Source of the DNA: Medicago truncatula
Taxonomy: Eukaryota; Streptophyta; Magnoliopsida; Fabales; Fabaceae
Direction: 5' to 3'
DNA length: 64,000 nucleotides
NCBI RefSeq assembly: GCF_003473485.1
Contig: NC_053045.1
Span: 63,303,994 to 63,367,993, forward strand
Numbering within the stretch: position 1 is the first letter of the stretch; each line of letters begins with the position of its first letter. The position numbers and the translations under genes were made by a program. Below are positions 37,561 to 53,344 of the stretch, one piece after another. The notes beneath the pieces were generated by a model, which saw nothing but the letters and a program-made list of their open reading frames with translations, searched no databases and was not told the DNA's origin.

Positions 37561-39966
37561 GCTTTTTGAGGCCCTTTTGTTGGTACTTTCCACGCTTTTT
37601 TTTAGGTTTCCATAGAAGATTTTCATCTCCTCTAAGAGTCATTCTCCTATCCTATACTATTTTAACTACATTTGTCAAAACATGACATCGAGAGACTATT
37701 AATTTTACCTCTCTTTTGATGAAATGACTATGAATCAGTACAAGATATAATACAATTTGAAAGATTTGTTTGAATATTCAAATCAGATATTTCAAAATTT
37801 TAAACTTCTCATTTGATTTGTGAAACGAATGTTTTAAAACCGGATCTGTCAAATCGTAAAACATCAAGTAATTTTATTTACCTATTGTTTTTCATGGTAT
37901 TTTAGTCCAGGAGAGGGTATGGGATATTTGATGATTTATTAAAATAGAGGGTATTTGAAAGTTCAAGTCGTTGGGGTATGGGTGTAAATGGGGGTATGAA
38001 GACAAATTTTATGAAATCGAAATTGTTCACACAAAACAAGTCCCGCACCCCATAGGCCCAACCTACATGCAGAGTTTACTGACCACCGGTGCTTCCCAGT
38101 GCTATTAACACCAACCATAAACAACCATTGACACAATTTATGATATTTGATCTAAATTTATGTTATTCTCTTTTATTTTTCTTCATTAAGTGGACATCTT
38201 TTGGGGAAAGACGTGATGAAGTGAAAGTTTTATTAATTCTTAAGTGAAGACCCAATTCAATCCCTCATAATTTTCTCGCAGATTAATTTAATCCCTAACA
38301 AAAAAATAAACTTAAACTAGTCTTTGATAAATTTAGTCTGAAACTTATCATTTTAGAAAAACTAATTTGTTTCAATATGAAAATTTCAGGCACTAATTTG
38401 AATTTTTTTTTAACCAATGTTCCACAAATCGAGTGCTAACTCGTCGAGTTTACTGAGTTTACGTTTTTACGTACCAAAATCGTATTAACTTGGAGGTAAA
38501 CTTGATTTATGGTAAAATCAGAATGTTTGACGAGTTTGACTCGAGTTAACTCGATCAAACTCAATAAACTCGTGTAAACTCGACCAAGTTTACGTCTAAA
38601 AAAATTTAAGAAAAATTGGGCCATTTTTTTACCCATTTTATCTCAAAGCTTAATTCCTTTTCTTCAATCCCAAAGAAGGAATAGTTTCCTTTATGTAACA
38701 CGTTGCCTGACTTCCTGAAATGAAACGTTTCTTTTCTTTCTTCTTTGAGTTATCAAACCATGAAAAGATGAGCACATACCAGTTAGGATTACGGTGGTGG
38801 AAGGAAAACTATTTCGATTCCGATGCCGGTGATTGTGACACCGGTTAGGGTTGCGGTGGTTGGGTTTGTTGTCAGTTGTGGTTGAAAACCTTTATAATTT
38901 AGTCATATTTTATATTATTGGACTATTTACAATTTTATATTAGTTTATATATGTCATGTAAATAATAAATTTTATTTAATTTTAATTTTAATTAATCTAG
39001 TTTACCTAGACAAAATGAGTTGAGATAAACTCTAAAATTGTAAAACCTTGGAGACTACTAATATGCAAGAAAATTATGATAGACTGATTTGAGTCTTCTC
39101 CCAAATAATTCTTACATCTATTGTAACAATATGAATTGCTTGAGTGAAGATATATACCAATGAAATTATTGAGTTCAGATTAAACTAGGATAAATTAAAT
39201 TCAAGCATACTTTTTTTTTTTTTTTGAGGAAGCATACCTTCTCTTATATAGTAGATACCTAAATTATTTTTTATTATATTTCAAAGTAAGATTTGAAGTT
39301 TGAACCATGTGCCATGAAACTACATCAAAATATTACTACACTTCTTACCCATATTTATAACTTTTTTTCTTTTAAAGGACATATTTTTAACTTTTTTTAA
39401 GATATTTATAAATTACTTTTATTTACAAGCTCTAAATCAATTAGCAAAAATATTCCTTAAAAAGAAAAACTAGTGAAAATATCAAAACTGATAGATATAT
39501 TGGTTACAAGCTCTAGATCAATTTACAAGCTCTTGGAGTTCAAATCCTATCTCATCAGCTTTATGTCTATGTGTGTAAATTTCGAATATAACTATTGTCA
39601 TTTTATCTATTTAAAGAAAAAACTAGTTTACTTAAGTAAAACATTGAATGCGTTAGATATGTTAAATGAATTGTCTTGTATAATGTTTAGTAGACAAAAA
39701 AAAAACTATTTTAGTATTTTAGACAACTTGTATCCAAAACAAAAAGTTATTGTGGTTTAATGAGTGATTTAGGGACAATTTTTTTAGTTTTTATCATGTC
39801 TCTTACCTCTAGTTTATGTATTATTTTTACAACAAAACCAATACAATCGAATTTATTCCCATAATTTTGAACAGATCAAACACACCTCGTAAATAATCTT
39901 CTTTTAGTCAACTATATATCAATTCAACTAATAAGGAATTTGAGTAAGTGACCACCGATTTAATGG
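37561..39966. other. Intergenic sequence with an ACTCG-rich block
   Basis: Between about 38425 and 38600 'gagttta', 'actcg' and 'taaactcg' strings recur in both orientations, as in a decayed inverted-repeat element. Around 38700-38880 there is GC-richer DNA without a coding frame. No gene is supported. Confidence 0.4.
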
Positions 39967-40143
39967 ATAGCACTTGGATGTCTTTGTCTTTCGTGTCATT
40001 GGTGCTTTGTTCCTATATCTTTCTAAACTATTTATTCTCATTCATCTAATAATTTATCTTAATCATTGATCAAACCTTCTCTCTCATCTAAGATAAATTA
40101 AATGCATCCAAAAACACCAAAGACAAAAGCACCCAAGTGTTTT
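39967..40143. mobile_element. Foldback MITE, about 180 bp
   Basis: The left arm (gcacttggatgtctttgtct) and the right arm (aagacaaaagcacccaagtg) are inverted copies, and the inner strings taatttatctta and taagataaatta extend the fold. It lies about 420 bp upstream of the intact CDPK start codon. Confidence 0.7.
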
Positions 40144-40563
40144 CTGAATTTAATATCTTGTATGTAGAAATAGGTGAAGAAGATATTCTACTTTTTATAT
40201 ATATATATTTTAGAGATATTCTACTTTATATGTAGAACGTATCTCCAATAATGATTACATTTTATTTTAAGGAATCCAATAATGATTACATGGTAAACAA
40301 AAAAAAAAATCGGATTCTTTGTGAAAAAACTTCCATAAATGAATTCATTATTTTTCTCTTTTAAAAAATAAATACCAATTATGTGATTTAAAGATTTATA
40401 TATTATTACACATTAATAATATCAATAAACACAATGATCTGTAATCAACCAAACCAAACAAAGAAAATAATTTAATTTCCATCACCCTCTTTTTTTTTTC
40501 AGCTTCTCTGTCTTTTCTTAGCCGCGTTCTAATTTCAATCATCTTTCAATCCAAATCACAATA
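40144..40563 (+). promoter_or_regulatory. Proximal 5' flank of the intact CDPK gene
   Basis: The block gtgaaaaaacttccataaat at about 40320 is shared with the flank of the divergent paralogue. A pyrimidine-rich leader (40485-40515) precedes the ATG. No single TATA box is certain. Confidence 0.4.
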
Positions 40564-44706
<4,143 letters not shown>

Positions 44707-45571
44707 ATCCACTGAATGGAGTTGATTTCACATGTTCATGTGATTCATTGTGAACGCCAATTGATCGAGAGACTTATCATTGTTGGCAAGTACTGTTATC
44801 TCCCAGAATACGCAAGACACTTCTTCATGGATTGGTGAATACTTTGAAGTTCTTTGCAATCCAATTTTCGTAGCAAGGTTGTTTTCGTGTGTGTGGTACT
44901 AAAAATAGATTGATTGAAGTATTGTTATGCATTTCTTTATAGATTTAACTTCAGGCTGTCACATTTTCCAAGTGTCTTGAGCCTGAATTTTTATGTTAAA
45001 ATGCTGTCGTAGAGTTATGCTCTTATTTATGGTAGAGGAAAGAATAATCACGGGCGGAATTCGATTTCCTTAACCTGTATGAGGAAGTAAAAACTCAAAT
45101 ATATAGTCCACATAATGTATTGATAATCTATTGTGCTTGTGCTAGAATAGTAGTTTTCCCTTTTCTTTTCCTCCTCTTCCTATTAACAAGAGCCTTTCTT
45201 TGTACGTTTCACCTTATTTGGAAACAAGACGTATGGCTGAGATTATATATGATTCTACATCATCAGGAAATTCCATGCATGACATCAAAATCTTGCTCAA
45301 ATAATTATTGCTTCTTTTGCACATCATAGAGGGGACCTAATCAAAGGATATTAATCCTTTTTATATTTTCATAATTTATTTACATGTTAAGACTTACATG
45401 TTATCACTTTGTAGATATTCAAAGTAATTAAACTGGTTATACTTTCTAAGAATTAATAAGGGAGCTCCAGTTGTTGTAAAAAGTGAAATGCCTGATGCTA
45501 ATGAGGTTAGTTTAATGTTGATAAGATGGTATCCAAGGTTTGAGCTTTGTATTCCCCTGACAATGATTATA
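44707..45571 (+). other. 3' UTR and flank of the intact CDPK
   Basis: Probable UTR (44707 to about 45000; for example caagacacttcttcatgg and actaaaaatagattgattga). Part of it is copied at 52995-53130. No further gene. Confidence 0.5.
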
Positions 45572-46069
45572 GGGTTAAATATGTTTTTGGTCCTTATAAA
45601 TATGTCAACTTTTCGTTTTAGTCCCTCTAAAATTTTCCTTCAACATTTAGTCCCTATAAAATTTTCAATCACTATTTTGGTCCCTATTTTTAATTTAATT
45701 TTTGTATTTTTTAATGAAATTATGCAGAAATGTGTAAAATATTGTAAAAAAATTTCCTTTAAAAAATTAGAATTTTTAAACAAAACACAAATTAAATATG
45801 AATTTTTAACCGCAAAAAATATAAAAATTCATATTAAATTCATGTTTTGTTAAAAAATTCTGAATTTTTTTTGGAGTGATTCTTATAATATTTGAATTTT
45901 TCTAGAAAATTTTATTAAATAATATGAATTCTACATATGAGTTTACTTTAAAAGAGGGACCAAAAGTGAAGATTGAAAATTTTATAGGGACTAAAAATCG
46001 AAGGAAAATTTTAGAGAGACTAAAACGAAAAGTTGATATATTTATAGGGACCAAAAACATATTTAAATC
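45572..46069. mobile_element. MULE-type MITE, 498 bp, perfect 9-bp target duplication
   Basis: The ends gggttaaatatgtttttggt and (inverted) gatttaaatatgtttttggt continue symmetrically through ttttcgttttagtc and aaaattttccttc. atgattata flanks both sides (45563-45571 and 46070-46078). The insertion is absent from the equivalent 3' flank of the divergent CDPK, so it postdates the duplication or was lost there. Confidence 0.9.
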
Positions 46070-46242
46070 ATGATTATATTAAGAGAATTTAAGTTCTTGA
46101 TCCATGTGAGATTGTTTCTTTTATACTGTGTATTATGCAGCCCAATGCATATATTATATATATGCACGTGTGCACACCCTTCTCTTTTTTATAGATAATA
46201 TCTGTATACTCTTTCATCAAGACAAAATGCTTATTAAATTTT

Positions 46243-46510
46243 TGGCTTATTCGATCATCCGGTTCCTTAACTTAATTGATTGTCTTAATTTGGTCCCCTA
46301 ACTATAATTTGTATTAATTTGGTCCCCCTATATTTTGCTCCGTTACTAGTTTTAGTCCTTTCTGTTAACGTTTTTTTTGAGAGAAACTAGCAAAAAAGAC
46401 TAAAACAAGTAACAAAGCAAAGCATAGGGGACCAAATTGGTACAAATTATAGTTAGGAGATCAAATTGAGACAATCAATTAAGTTAAGGGACCGGGTGAT
46501 TGAATAAGCC
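46243..46510. mobile_element. MITE, 268 bp
   Basis: The left end (ggcttattcgatcatccggt) and the right end (inverted ggcttattcaatcacccggt) are symmetric through ttaacttaattgattgtct and caatttgg. T/A-rich flanks resemble an imperfect 'taa(a)ttttt' duplication. Confidence 0.85.
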
Positions 46511-47679
46511 TAATTTTTTTTTTTTTATAGCAGATATCAGAGCTCTTCCATTCCACCAAATATGTTTCTCTCAAGAATACTAAAATAACTTTTCTTAGGT
46601 AATAATATTCTGTTTCTGTTGCTTTTTGGCAATTCAATTGAAGTAGTGTTTGAACACAGTCTAAACTTTAAATACTAATCAAACCTTAATTATGCGATTT
46701 GATTATTCAGCAACCAATATGTTTGTTTTCTTTCAACTGGGGATGACCTGCATTGACTTGGTGCCCTGTTGATTTTACTAACATGAACAGAAAGTATAAG
46801 AAACTTTTGCAAGGATTGGCCATCTTTTTTTGTAATTAACGAAAACAACAGAAGTGCCTGTTTAAACTTGAAAACGTAACCTTTGCTTTTCTAAGTTTCA
46901 TATATTATTTGTTCCGGACTAGACCAAGGCCTACCCAAACTGGACATCTGCAACACAAGCTCGGATCCGAACTGACGCGCCTTTCAATTGAAATGGTAGG
47001 TAATTAAGGGGACAACATACAGTTAAATATAGAATAGTATATGTGAGTTGTGCCTCGGATGCTCCTATGATATTGCTGTTAATTAAGGTAACAACCTCAC
47101 TCAGGCTTTCATAACAAGACAATGCAACTGTTAATAAAACATGTTGGTGAGTTGTCATTGACAGCAAGCATGGAAAAACTTCATTAATCTCATGGTTGTA
47201 ATAAAATTTCATACACATGAAAATGCAACCTCTTGAAAATTTCACTTATCTAAATTCTCAAGTTAATGGAAAAAGTATATGGCCCGGAATACAATGAATA
47301 TGAGAGAGAAGCGCACGTGCATATGTTAATGCATGTTTTCTTTCTATTTTTCATTCACAAAAACTGAAACAATGATATTAATCAAAATCCAAAACCAAGA
47401 CTTTTCTTTGCCTTTCATTGAGATCACTCTCATTTGCCTCTCTGCATTAAGATTTTTCTTTACTCAAGCCAAAAAAATGAACAGTTAAGTGTTAGGAATA
47501 TATAAATGTTTTGGTAAAATACCTTAACCTTATTCTTTTGCTACCATTATATTAGTTCTTAAGCAATTTAAGTATTTGAAGTTGTTAACATTGTGTAGAG
47601 TTAAAGGGTATCTTCCATTTGACTTAATTTCCAGTCCAAAACCAGAGATTTTCAGATAAAATTAATTGCTTAGTCCTCA
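46511..47679. other. Flank between the CDPK duplication and the recombinase-like gene
   Basis: 46680-46920 is the distal part of the CDPK duplication (ggattggccatcttttt). The rest is upstream DNA of the next gene. The string aataccttaaccttattctt (about 47518) recurs upstream of the broken copy at about 51281. A 104-codon minus frame (46931-47245) has no motif. Confidence 0.45.
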
Positions 47680-50573
47680 ATGGTAGAACATCAATCCTGT
47701 GCTACCTTGGTCAATGCCTCTACATTTTGTGATATAGAACAAGAAGTGAATGGAGATAATGTCAACGATGTTTCTCAGATTTCAGCCGAGTTGGAAAGGG
47801 AAAGGAAGAAGAATGCGGAGCTCATGGAAAAAATATCTATGCTCGAAGCTCAGGTAAGGGAAAGAAACACCGAAACTCAAGTAACATTATCTTTTTTATT
47901 TGTACTTTGCTTAAATAAGTGTTGACTTGTTTATATTCAATAAAAGCTGACATCTAGAGTGAAAGAATGACACAGTTTTATGCAGAAAGTGAACCTTTGA
48001 GATTCATGTAATCGTAGTAATCACATATATCTAATGACCAAGATTGAAGGACACTCATCAACTATATTATCATTATTCCTATTTAATTTATGTTCCCTGA
48101 TTGTTGTAGTTTTCATCTGTTTTTTTCTCTCATTAAAAGTAAAAAACTTAACCGTCATATCAGGAAAATAATCAGCATGCTGTTGCAAGAAGCTTCAAGA
48201 ATTTCAAAAGGAAAAAGAATGAAATGGTGGATGATGAAATAGAGAATATGAATATTTTCAAAAGTGAGTACAAGCCTGACAATACTGAAGCCATTGTTCC
48301 TAAAGAGATTAATTCAGAAAAGCCATTGATAAATTGGATGAGAATGGATGAAAGCCAAAATTTGCATTTTGAAAAACTTAACGACTGTGACTCTGTTGCA
48401 GATTTCAATGAAACAAAAAGTGGTGACAGCATGCAATGGTAATTATTTTGATGAATTGGATAACAATCAGATACAAGAGGAAATTAATGACATAGTTGAA
48501 ACTGTTAGCTCGCAAAAAGGTTACCTTGCTGATCATATTGATGATGAATTAGATGTAACATGTACGGAAACTTTTTCTGTTCATGTGAATAAACCAAATC
48601 CAACAGGTAACATGAGACAAGAAGTACAAGAATATCAAAAGACAAGTGACATGTTACTTGCTCCACATTCAAAGAAGGTTGAAGTCAAAACGCAACAAGG
48701 GAATAAAAGTAAAGAGGCTGAAGCATATGCAGCAGCACTCGAGGTTCCTTCTTTAGGATCTGTACGCGTATCGGAGAATAGAAAGTCACAGAAGGCGGCT
48801 TTCTGTCCAAAAGAAGTTAAAAGGATAATTGAATCTGAAGCCCTGAAACAAAAAAACGCTCAGTCTCACACTATAAGGAAAATTATAGTTTTTGCATCAC
48901 TTGGCATAAGACATGGGTGTGAAGATATGTATGAATTGAAATTCAACCATTTTAGAATTTTGAAGAAAGGAGAACCATATGTGTCTCCAAAGAATCCCGG
49001 TGTAAGAAAATAGTTCAGATAACTTGTTTTTAGGCTTGACATGCAAATTTTAGGCTCAAATAGTTCTATTCAACTATAAATGCAATGATTATTTTTTGTT
49101 TATCTATGTAGGAGCATGTTTTATACATGAACCCTGGCGTTCGGAGGAAAATATTTTATCCAAACCAACAAAACCCGCAACTATGTCCTGTCCAGATACT
49201 TGAAGAGGAAAGAGTGATGCGTCCATATGATGCTAATTGTCCATCATGCTTATTCTTGTGCATTAAATATGGTGGAAGGACAAGAAATCTTCCTCAAAAT
49301 GAGTAAGTTTTTGAATGATATAATGAGTACAAATTTCTAACTTCATTCCTTCAATATAATCGGTATTGAGTATTGAATCTTATTAATATTGCAATTGAAA
49401 AATACTTTTATGAGTAGTCTAATACTGATTGATTTATGGATTTTGAGTAATAATACAGATATGTGAGGCAGGTGATGGGAAGAAACAAATTGAAGTCTTT
49501 TGGTCCACTTATGTGTCAAATGGCGATGTTGGTTCATGTTCGCAGTGGAAGTTTTTTCTTCAAGGCGTTGGGCATTACACTTTTGTTTATGGCAGGATTC
49601 AAAGAGAAACCAAATACCAGAATTTAGATTTGCTTCAGAAATATTACAGGTTTATCAAATCATACACATTGTAAACTATTATGGTAGCATAAACGAAACA
49701 GCAAGATATAGTTGTCCTGTTATGTAACTGGCATGAATCTTCGAAGAGCATTCTTCTGATTTTTCATTGTCAACTTGTCATCATAGGAAACATGTGAAAA
49801 AGACTGAAAACTTTTATTGTAGATCAGAATATTGTCATAAAGTATAAACAGATATGTCGCCATCATACAAAACTGTATTTCAATTTATAGAAACTACTCT
49901 AAAAGGCAACCTTTTTTCATCCGGCAGGACAGATGAAGATGCTGAAGGGGAGGATTTATTCATTCAACATCCAATTGCATGTAACAATGTAAGATCACAA
50001 ATCCCATATTAGCATTTATGCTCGAAGTGTTTAATTAAGTTGTTTATCCAAAAACGGCCTAAATAGCACTTCTTTTTGTGTCACACCAGCCATATTTTAT
50101 TAAGCTTCTACTTGATCCTTTTTAAGCAGGGCATTCATGAACTCCAGAGTTCAACTAATAAAACCCTTCCTGCTAAATCCAGAGGGAGAAAAAACGCACC
50201 TCAACAGCCAACACCAATGAGTTCTGCATCAACTACTCAATTTGGTTTAACTGGCTATTCTTCTGCTCCGACATATACAATGACACCATCATTTTATTCT
50301 ATTCAATCTAAAATTTCCCAAAATACTTATTCCCATATGCCAAATCCAACTCATACCCTTTATAGTACTAATGTATCTGGTAATCACAGTTCATATCAAA
50401 TGCTGCCACCGCAGCCAGCAGCAGCAAGTACTTTTCTACCAGTGATGTATTGGCCACCACCTCCACCAACTGCATATTTCCCTAGATACTATCCTTCTGC
50501 ATTTGGATACCAATCCTTTCCTTCTACTGAAAGTTACATGTCATTCCAAACACGGCCTTATTATTACAACTGA
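47680..50573 (+). pseudogene. Multi-exon gene with degenerate tyrosine-recombinase-like domain, frameshifted
   Basis: Likely exons are 47680-47853 (or to 47880), 48164-48438, 48509-49001, 49112-49302, 49459-49649, 49928-49988 and 50130-50573, about 610 residues. Order: charged coiled coil (ELERERKKNAELMEKI), acidic linker, central domain, and Pro/Tyr/Ser-rich tail (MYWPPPPPTAYFPRYY). The central domain has ASLGIRHGCEDMYELKFNHF (box-I Arg pattern), then CPVQILEEE and SCLFL. Then FFFKALGITLLFMAGF sits where H-x-x-R-(H)-T..A..G belongs. It ends NLDLLQKYYRTDE, with Tyr at the nucleophile position. This order is that of tyrosine recombinases and Crypton-derived DUF3504 domains; H-x-x-R would be F-x-x-K, so it is probably inactive. 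Exon 5 needs a one-base frame correction near 49600 to reach its own Tyr box, with which the phase to exon 6 then fits. The 70-bp intron at 48439-48508 is uncertain. The fold call is inference. Confidence 0.55.
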
Positions 50574-50914
50574 TAGTAATTCAGGTGGCTGTACTGAGCT
50601 GCATAAGCAGGGAAGGGACCATAGGTCCACAAATAAATTTGCTTAAATAGGAGGAACAATGTACAACAATAGATGGTTTATGATTTGCAGTAGTGTCTAT
50701 GTAACAGAAAATTTTGAACTAAAGACAATTCCAACATTGATGCTTGTTTCTTTCATTGCTATCATCAGGTAGGAAATATGAAAGACCAACCTCTATTGAT
50801 AATTGATTTTTTTTTTTTTGTCATTTTGTAAAACATGATAAATCACCCTATTTTGGTGCTGCTATTTTGATACCCTTATATCTGATTTCGCAATTCTGGT
50901 CCCCTATTTTTAGG
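50574..50914 (+). other. 3' flank of the recombinase-like gene
   Basis: Probable 3' UTR, then a MITE-like fragment with 'ggtcccctatttttagg' (about 50896). No coding frame. Confidence 0.4.
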
Positions 50915-51115
50915 TGAAATGCAATGATCATATAGTTTTTTATTTTGAGGTGTCTAACATGAAATGCAATGCAATGATCATATACTTATAATCAAGGTTA
51001 ATCCAAAGAAAAGGCAATGATCATATAGTTTTATTTATTTATTTTGGGTGTCTAACATGGATATGGTCTCCATGTAGATCCGTACTTATAATCTTTGAAT
51101 ATATTCAATATTACG
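50915..51115 (+). repeat. Detached CDPK 3'-flank fragment with internal repeats
   Basis: ctaacatggatatggtctcc (about 51051) and tttgaatatattc (about 51092) match 27030-27090 downstream of the divergent CDPK. gcaatgatcatatagtttt is repeated three times at about 50920-51020. Confidence 0.55.
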
Positions 51116-51249
51116 TTTTTTGTTTTGTTTCTGAAAAGGCAAATTTTATTAGAAACACTAACCTAAGGACAAGATGTATTTGGATTAGACTAAAATATAA
51201 TACAAAGAAGGCATACCATAACAGATGATGATTTACCCTTCCTGGTATA

Positions 51250-51990
51250 TAACAATGCATTAGGTATATAAATAGGAAAATACCTTAACCTTATTCTTTT
51301 GCTACCGATATATTAGTTTTTAAGCAATCCAAGTATTGCATTCTTTTTGTTGACATTTGTAGTTCTGCCTTGAAAGTGCATTTGTGTCTGCTCTAGAAAA
51401 GTTTGGCATTGGAAGAATTTTAATAACATTTTGAATGGAAATAATACCAATGCTGTTGCTGAGATTTCATTGGAGTTGGAAAGGGAAAGGCTGAAAAATG
51501 CGGAGCTCATGGAAAAAATATCAATGCACGAAGCTCAGATAAGGGAAAGAAACACCGAAACTCGTAACATTATCTTTTTAAAGAACTCAAGGCTGAAGAA
51601 AATCAAGAAATACAAGAAAATCAAAAGACAAGTTACATGTTACTTGCTCCACAATCCAACAAGGTTGAAGTCAAAATGTGACAAGGGAATGAAATTAAAC
51701 AGGCTTCAGCATTTAGGATCTGTACGCGTATAACAGAATAGAAAGCCACAGATGGCAACTTTCTGTCCAAAAGAAGTTAAAAAGATAATTGAATCTGAAT
51801 CCCTTGACGAAAAAAAGTTTCTCAGTCTCACACTAAAAGGAAAATTATAGTTTTTGCATCACTTGGCGTAAGACATGATTTTGAAGATATGCATGAATTG
51901 GATTTTAACCATCATAGCAAAAGACAACATATAACAAATGGCATCAGAAAAATTCCTGAATCACCTAAAGGGATACAAAATGCACCCTCA
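51250..51990 (+). pseudogene. Truncated copy of the recombinase-like gene
   Basis: Upstream DNA (aataccttaaccttattctt), the coiled-coil exon (LELERERLKNAELMEKI) and part of the third exon (ttctgtccaaaagaagttaa, then ASLGVRHDFEDMHELDFNHH) are recognisable. Intronic bases (taacattatcttttt) are retained just after the first exon, followed by a direct jump to exon 3. The copy therefore arose through DNA-level deletion and is not a processed transcript. Several stops interrupt all frames. The box-I Arg is conserved here as well. Confidence 0.75.
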
Positions 51991-52128
51991 TAAAATTCAC
52001 CTATTATTATTAATTAGGTTCAAAAAGCATAAAATTCACCTATATATTACTATTAATTAGTTTCAAAAAACATAAAACAAAGAAAGATAAATAGAGATAG
52101 ATATACAATCTTCAACAGAAAAGTTCTA

Positions 52129-52335
52129 TAATCCATTCCGAAATTGAATCATAAATTAGAAATAAACAATTCTACAAAACTTAAATTGAAGAAACATCAT
52201 TGTTTAAACCCAGCCTCAGATTATTGTCCCTAATCCATTCCGAAATTGAATGATAAATTAAAAATAAACATAAATACAAAACTTAAATTGAAGAAACATC
52301 ACTGTCTAACCCCAGCCTCCTCGGATTATTGTCGC
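52129..52335. repeat. 102-bp direct tandem duplication
   Basis: taatccattccgaaattgaa starts at 52129 and 52231, and the copies agree along almost the whole unit, ending at cagcctc(ctc)g/agattattgtc. No coding potential. Confidence 0.85.
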
Positions 52336-52464
52336 AATATAACCCCGATCCACATTGAGGGTATTCAAGGAAAAAAAATTGAAGTTTGAGTAACAGCCGA
52401 AAAAAGTAGACAGTTACGGTATAATCCCATGAAGAAAAATATGACAATAGTAAAAATTACATAC

Positions 52465-52626
52465 ATCCGAATCATCAGTTTCGCCATCAACTTTGGCAGC
52501 ATAGTCAAGAACATTATAGTTAAGAACCTCAACATCCCCACTAGCTCCTTGGTTAATAACCTCAATTCCAACACATAAGCTTAGGCTAAAAGAAGCGAAA
52601 ACAAAGATAACATATAAACCCTTCAT
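52465..52626 (-). pseudogene. Orphan first exon of a polygalacturonase (GH28) gene
   Basis: Reads a signal peptide (MKGLYVIFVFASFSLSL) and then YNVLDYAAKVDGETDDSD. This is the N-terminal F-N-V-x-(D)-Y-G-A-x-x-D-G-x-T-D-D-S motif of plant polygalacturonases, pectin-cleaving cell-wall enzymes. The exon ends at a consensus donor (gat|gtatgt). A TATA-like ctatatatt lies upstream, near 52690 on the minus strand. No second exon with the NTDG, DD, GHG or RIK motifs follows within the next kilobase, where recombinase-gene debris lies. It is a severed gene start, not a functional enzyme. Confidence 0.7.
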
Positions 52627-52994
52627 ATTGTGTGATATTGGTTTGTAATGTATACTTGTAAAGTAAAAAGTTGAGAAAAAAGTACAATATATAGACTTTT
52701 TTGGAGTGTCAAATGCTGCTGAAAAATATAATTAGAAATACAATCTTTTTTGTGAATGCAAATAAAAATATATTTATTACTGAAATTGAATATTTTTTAT
52801 TACAATGAAAGTGAGAGAAAAAAAAGCACGTACAGATGCTAATGCGTGTTTTCTATTTAGGATCAATTATTGTGACAATAAATCATTAGCATGCAATTGC
52901 AATTCAATATGCAGGAGCATGCAGTAATGCTCCTTTGATTCCAAATTAACGAGAGATATGTCCATTCATTTCTTCTTTCATATTAATATTAATA
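52627..52994. other. AT-rich DNA upstream of the polygalacturonase fragment
   Basis: Promoter-like remains of the severed gene. Nothing else is recognised. Confidence 0.35.
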
Positions 52995-53135
52995 TGCAAG
53001 ACACTTCATGGATTAGTGATTTTACTTTGATGTTCTTTGCAATCCCAATTTTCACAGCAAGGTTGTTTTTGTGCGTGTGGTACTAAAAATAGATTGATTG
53101 AGGAATTGTTATGCATTTCTTTGTGCATTTATTTT
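52995..53135 (+). repeat. Copy of CDPK 3' UTR
   Basis: gcaagacacttcatggatta, ttctttgcaatcc, caaggttgttttt and gtggtactaaaaatagattg follow the order of 44810-44940 behind the intact CDPK, at high identity by eye. No CDPK exon is adjacent. Confidence 0.75.
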
Positions 53136-53344
53136 CCTAGTGTTTTGTACCAAAAGAGTCAAGTGCTACCATAATATGATGTTCTTATCCAATATGGTGC
53201 TGGCATAAATATTACTAACGCACAGTAGCTCTTACACTAAAGATAAATAAGTCGAAAATTGTAAATTCAACCAGTGACGGATCGAAATAAGGAAAACTAG
53301 CAGCATAGCAGAAACAATCACAATAACATGGTTCTAATACAATG

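Noticed and set aside
45488..45853. 121-codon open frame on the plus strand
   Set aside because: It runs into and through the MULE MITE at 45572-46069. No motif.
46931..47245. 104-codon open frame on the minus strand
   Set aside because: No recognisable domain and no conservation with the duplicated upstream region near 51250.
49459..49649. The second open frame of exon 5 (ICEAGDGKKQIEVFWSTYV...) as the true protein
   Set aside because: It cannot be entered in phase from exon 4 with any GT-AG pair that I can see, and the other frame completes the recombinase-like box order. Kept as an alternative in the findings.
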